Assembly: GCA_964352985.1 (NCBI GenBank) | Contig: CAYGUK010000135.1 | Span: 1 to 9,358 of the forward strand | DNA: 9,358 nt | Direction: 5' to 3' | From: CAYGUK01 sp964352985 | GTDB taxonomy: Bacteria; Pseudomonadota; Gammaproteobacteria; JAHCLG01 | In this document: piece after piece, positions 6,187 to 9,358 of the stretch | Position numbering within the stretch: position 1 is the first letter of the stretch | Layout: each line of letters starts with the position of its first letter | Position numbers and translations under genes: made by a program | The notes under the pieces: generated by a model | What the model was told of the DNA's origin: nothing | Seen by the model: only the letters and a program-made list of their open reading frames with translations | Databases searched by the model: none

Positions 6187-7914
6187 ATGGTAGATTCCCA
6201 TTTTAAACACGTAATTATTTGTGCTGAAAATAAGCAGTTTGCCAATCAACTTGGAGAAATGCTTATTCATGAAAATTCTTCCGCATTCCGTTGTACAGTT
6301 ACAAATCAGAAAGAACAGTTAGACCAGTTAATACTTCAACTACAGCCACAATGTGTCGTTTTTCATCTTAAATCAAATGAACCATATGATTTAATACAGA
6401 TTAAAAAAATCAAAGATACTTTTACAGATATACTATTGCCACTTATCGTCATAGTGGATCAAGGACAAGAACTGCAAGCAATAAAAGCCTTAGAATATGG
6501 TGCTGAAGCTTATATTTTGGCAGAGAATTGTTCTGCAAAAGTATTGAATAGAACATTACTTTCAGCTTGGCAAAAAATAGATATCGTGGGTCTAGAAAAT
6601 AAACAACAAAAAATGTTATTTAAACTATCTAATACTGATTCTCTAACTGGATTAGCAAACCGTTTAGTCTATGAGCAATATTTATCTTATAGCATCGCTC
6701 GTAGTTTAAGATTTAAACGTCAAATGGCTGTCATGCATTTAGTCATCGATGATTTTCATGATATTAGTAAACAATATGGAGAGCGATTATGTGATGATTT
6801 ATTAGTTGCAGTTGGATTAAGAATCCAATCTTATTTACGTCACGGTGATTTAGTTGCAAGATATTCAAATTCAAACTTTGCCATTATTCTTGATGAAATT
6901 AATGAATTTTATGATGCTAGTGTAATTGCTAAGAGATTAATAAATGTTTTAAATATGCCTTTTTCTTTGCAAAATACTAATATAAAAATTTCATGTAGTA
7001 TTGGTATCGCTTGTTTTCCAATTGCTGGGGATACTGTTTTACAGTTAAATACTAATGCGTTTAAAGCATCTCAACTTGCGATAGAGAATGGCGGAAATTG
7101 CTATCATTTCTTTTCTGAAGCACTAAATCAAGAAAGCCAGCAAATACTAATGATAGCTAATGCGCTTCATAATGCCTTAGAAAACAATCAATTTTATTTA
7201 TGCTTCCAGCCTATTTATAATTTATTGTCAAAACAAGTTGTAGCCCTTGAAGCCTTAATACGATGGGAACATCCTTCTATTGGCATAATATATCCAAATG
7301 AATTTATTCATTTGGCTGAAAAATCTGGATTAATTATTGATATTGGACATTGGGTTCTACAAGCTTCTTGTCAACAATTAGCAGATTTTCGAACCAAAGG
7401 TTTAAATATTAATAAAGTATTTGTTAATGTATCAGCCAGACAACTAGAAAATAGTAGCCTAATCTACTCAGTAGACAGCGCATTAGAAACATCTAAACTA
7501 ACTCCTGAAAATTTAGGAATTGAAATTACCGAAACAGCATTAATGAAAAATGTAAATCAATCATTTGAAATGCTATCTCAATTGCGAGCGAAAGGGATTC
7601 AAATTGCTATTGATGATTTTGGAACTGGATTTTTTTCACTTAGTTTCATTAAACAATTACCCTTTGATACATTAAAAATAGATCGCTCTTTTGTAAATGG
7701 ACTTAATTCGGATAATACTGATAAAGCGATTGTTCAAGCGGTGCTAAATCTGGTTCATAATTTGAATTTGAATGTTGTAGCTGAAGGAATTGAAACCCCC
7801 GAGCAATTACAATATTTATTGCAACATCACTGTGCTGAAGGACAGGGATTTTTATTCTCAAGACCACTTTCTGGAACTCAACTAGAAAGTTATCTGCGAA
7901 AAAGTTATCGGTAA
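6187..7914 (+). CDS. Pseudo-receiver / degenerate GGDEF / EAL c-di-GMP phosphodiesterase
   Basis: This 575-residue soluble protein probably hydrolyses c-di-GMP to pGpG. Residues 7-125 look like a response-regulator receiver that has lost its chemistry: His60 stands where the phosphoacceptor Asp should be (VVFHLKSN), and the conserved Thr and Lys positions are replaced. Residues 148-310 are a GGDEF fold whose active site is SNSNF (227-231), so it cannot be a cyclase, yet the RHGD I-site (218-221) is intact. The EAL domain (about 322-572) looks complete: Glu355 of EALIRW, Asn414, Glu446 of EITET, the DDFGTG loop (476-481), Lys497 of LKIDRSFV, Glu533 of AEGIET, and Gln553 of GQGFLFSRPL. The degenerate GGDEF may act as a GTP- or c-di-GMP-sensing module; that is inference. 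ATG 6187 has GAGG 10 bases upstream. It lies near the diguanylate cyclase, with the same strand but a separate transcript likely. Confidence 0.93.
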   Translation: MVDSHFKHVIICAENKQFANQLGEMLIHENSSAFRCTVTNQKEQLDQLILQLQPQCVVFHLKSNEPYDLIQIKKIKDTFTDILLPLIVIVDQGQELQAIKALEYGAEAYILAENCSAKVLNRTLLSAWQKIDIVGLENKQQKMLFKLSNTDSLTGLANRLVYEQYLSYSIARSLRFKRQMAVMHLVIDDFHDISKQYGERLCDDLLVAVGLRIQSYLRHGDLVARYSNSNFAIILDEINEFYDASVIAKRLINVLNMPFSLQNTNIKISCSIGIACFPIAGDTVLQLNTNAFKASQLAIENGGNCYHFFSEALNQESQQILMIANALHNALENNQFYLCFQPIYNLLSKQVVALEALIRWEHPSIGIIYPNEFIHLAEKSGLIIDIGHWVLQASCQQLADFRTKGLNINKVFVNVSARQLENSSLIYSVDSALETSKLTPENLGIEITETALMKNVNQSFEMLSQLRAKGIQIAIDDFGTGFFSLSFIKQLPFDTLKIDRSFVNGLNSDNTDKAIVQAVLNLVHNLNLNVVAEGIETPEQLQYLLQHHCAEGQGFLFSRPLSGTQLESYLRKSYR

Positions 7915-7941
7915 ATGCTTGATTTGTACTCACTATTTGTT

Positions 7942-7971
7942 TTGCACCTGACCTCGCTAATATGATAAATT
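7942..7971 (+). promoter_or_regulatory. Possible promoter of msbA
   Basis: TTGCAC (7942-7947) and TAAATT (7966-7971) are 18 bases apart, with TATGAT at 7961 as an alternative -10 at poorer spacing. The -10 region falls inside the inverted repeat at 7955-7975. Confidence 0.35.
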
Positions 7972-7975
7972 AGCG
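7955..7975. repeat. Perfect 7-bp inverted repeat before msbA
   Basis: CGCTAAT (7955-7961) and ATTAGCG (7969-7975) around a 7-base loop. It is followed by ATATTTT rather than a clean T-run, so it is a weak terminator candidate for the EAL gene. Overlap with the likely -10 makes an operator equally possible. Confidence 0.5.
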
Positions 7976-7999
7976 CATATTTTAAAGATTGGATTTTTC

Positions 8000-9358
8000 A
8001 TGGCTAAACAAATAGAAACAGATAATGCTGCAGTAGTCTATCGTCGATTATTAAGTTCTGTTAAGAATTATTGGTGGGCTTTTGCCATTGGAATTTTAGG
8101 GACGGTATTATACTCATCTGTTGATGCATCAATGACTTATTTTATTAAACCAGCACTTGATCAAGGTTTTATTGCTAAAAATCAAACTTTTATTCGTTGG
8201 TTACCCGTCGCGATGATAGGTGTTTTTCTATTGAGAAGTTTAGCAGGATTTTTATCCACTTATTTTATTACATTTGTTGGTCGTTCGATAGTGATGCGAT
8301 TTCGCCAACAATTATTTGCTCATTTCCTGAATTTACCCTCTAGCTTTTTTGATAGTAAAACTTCTGGGGAATTATTATCAGTGATTATTTATAACGTAGA
8401 ACAAGTAGCTGAAGCTTCAACTTCTTCTTTAATTATTTTAGTGCGCGAAAGTGTATTTGTTTTAGGACTCATCGTTGTGATGATTGCAGTAAGTTGGAAA
8501 TTAAGTTTAATGTTTGTTGCCACAGCACCTTTTATTGCATTAGTGGTTAGATTTTCGAGTCGGAAAACGAGAGGTTTAAGTAAAACAGTTCAACACTTAG
8601 TCGGTGATATTACTCATATTGCTGAAGAAGGGATAGAAGGTTACCGCATTATTCGAACATTTAATGGTGAAGCTTATGAGCGTAGTAAGTTTGATCAAGT
8701 GGCTGAAAATAATAGACGCCGCGAAATGAAAGTGACTTTAGTTAATGGTTTGACAAGTCCACTAGTGCAATTACTAGCAGGTGTTGTGATTATTGTGACA
8801 CTGACTTTTGCGAGTCATCACGTGAGTACTGTTACACCTGGTGGTTATGCTGCGATTATTGTTGCCATGCTAGCTATTTTAAAACCATTGAAAAATTTAA
8901 CTACCGTAAACAATACCATTCAACGAGGAATTGCGGCAGCAGATAGTATCTATGAATTACTAGATGAACCCGGTGAAAAAGACGACGGTAATAAAAAATT
9001 AATTCGCGCACAAGGTAAAATCGAATTTAAACAAGTAAGTTTTAAATATCATCAAGATGATAAAACGATATTACATGATATTAATTTACAACTTAATCCA
9101 GGTGAGACAGTTGCTTTAGTAGGGCGTTCAGGCGCGGGTAAATCAACATTAGTAAGTTTATTACCACGATTTTATGATGCAACAGAAGGGCAAATTTTAT
9201 TAGATAATGAAGATATTCAATCCTATTGTCTTGAAAATTTACGTCGACAATTTGCTTTAGTTTCCCAGCATGTGGTGTTATTTAATGATAGTATTGCAAA
9301 TAATATTGCTTATGGTCGTTTCCAAGATGTTTCACGTGACGATATTATTAATGCAGCA
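8000..9358 (+). CDS. msbA: Lipid A export ABC transporter MsbA, 3'-truncated by window edge
   Basis: Homodimeric inner-membrane ABC exporter that flips lipid A-core across the membrane, with transmembrane and ATPase domains in one chain. The first 453 codons are present of the family's roughly 580-590. Membrane segments are visible at about 25-47, 66-90, 143-164, 167-184, 254-272 and 281-296. The coupling region reads IAEEGIEGYRIIRTFNGE (207-224), and the linker YELLDEPGEKDDG (318-330) is typical of proteobacterial MsbA. The ATPase domain begins near 340 with A-loop Tyr350, Walker A GRSGAGKST (375-383) and Q-loop Gln423 in SQHVVLFNDSIANNIAYG. The signature, Walker B and H-loop lie beyond the right edge. 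ATG 8000 has a modest GGA 6 bases upstream. The reading frame shows no defect. In many Gammaproteobacteria lpxK follows, which cannot be tested here. Confidence 0.95.
   Translation, partial: MAKQIETDNAAVVYRRLLSSVKNYWWAFAIGILGTVLYSSVDASMTYFIKPALDQGFIAKNQTFIRWLPVAMIGVFLLRSLAGFLSTYFITFVGRSIVMRFRQQLFAHFLNLPSSFFDSKTSGELLSVIIYNVEQVAEASTSSLIILVRESVFVLGLIVVMIAVSWKLSLMFVATAPFIALVVRFSSRKTRGLSKTVQHLVGDITHIAEEGIEGYRIIRTFNGEAYERSKFDQVAENNRRREMKVTLVNGLTSPLVQLLAGVVIIVTLTFASHHVSTVTPGGYAAIIVAMLAILKPLKNLTTVNNTIQRGIAAADSIYELLDEPGEKDDGNKKLIRAQGKIEFKQVSFKYHQDDKTILHDINLQLNPGETVALVGRSGAGKSTLVSLLPRFYDATEGQILLDNEDIQSYCLENLRRQFALVSQHVVLFNDSIANNIAYGRFQDVSRDDIINAA

Noticed and set aside
6021..6245. Minus-strand 74-codon frame
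   Set aside because: It overlaps the start of the EAL gene, has no motif, and includes a low-complexity AT-rich stretch.
7703..7933. Minus-strand 76-codon frame
   Set aside because: It is the antisense shadow of the conserved EAL C-terminus.

Overview
The window is AT-rich chromosomal DNA that reads as Gammaproteobacteria. The evidence is a typical lipid A flippase MsbA, a metNIQ methionine importer whose permease closely matches the enterobacterial MetI, and membrane-bound c-di-GMP enzymes. The base composition and gene set would suit a Legionellales-like lineage, but that placement is inference. No tRNA, rRNA, CRISPR array or full-length insertion sequence is visible.

Left part (1-1752). 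The C-terminal two thirds of a class I pyridine nucleotide-disulfide oxidoreductase enters from the left edge. One base past its stop, on the opposite strand, lies the 3' end of a broken gene. That gene carries a CheD-like core (Thr-Cys-His spaced as in the chemoreceptor deamidase). It is interrupted by a 144-bp MITE with 17-bp perfect terminal inverted repeats and a 5-bp target duplication (CTTAT), and also by a one-base loss in a homopolymer. Removing the MITE plus one target copy and restoring one base gives a continuous frame of about 214 codons.

Centre left (1760-4405, minus strand). This is a metN-metI-metQ operon with overlapping genes, followed 10 bases later by the CheD-like pseudogene as a probable fourth cistron. 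Its leader holds a good match to the SAM-II riboswitch core, then an intrinsic terminator directly in front of the metN ribosome binding site. The conserved AGCUAAA strand of the aptamer can pair with the terminator stem, giving a simple SAM-controlled attenuation model for the methionine importer.

Centre right (4487-7914). A membrane diguanylate cyclase (GGDEY, RxxD I-site intact) diverges from metN. It converges with a 75-residue protein carrying two Cys-x-x-Cys knuckles. A roughly 300-bp non-coding stretch follows, then a pseudo-receiver/degenerate-GGDEF/EAL protein with an apparently complete phosphodiesterase site. A c-di-GMP maker and a likely breaker are thus about 0.5 kb apart.

Right part (7915-9358). 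A short spacer with a 7-bp inverted repeat at the likely promoter precedes msbA, which runs off the right edge after the first half of its ATPase domain.
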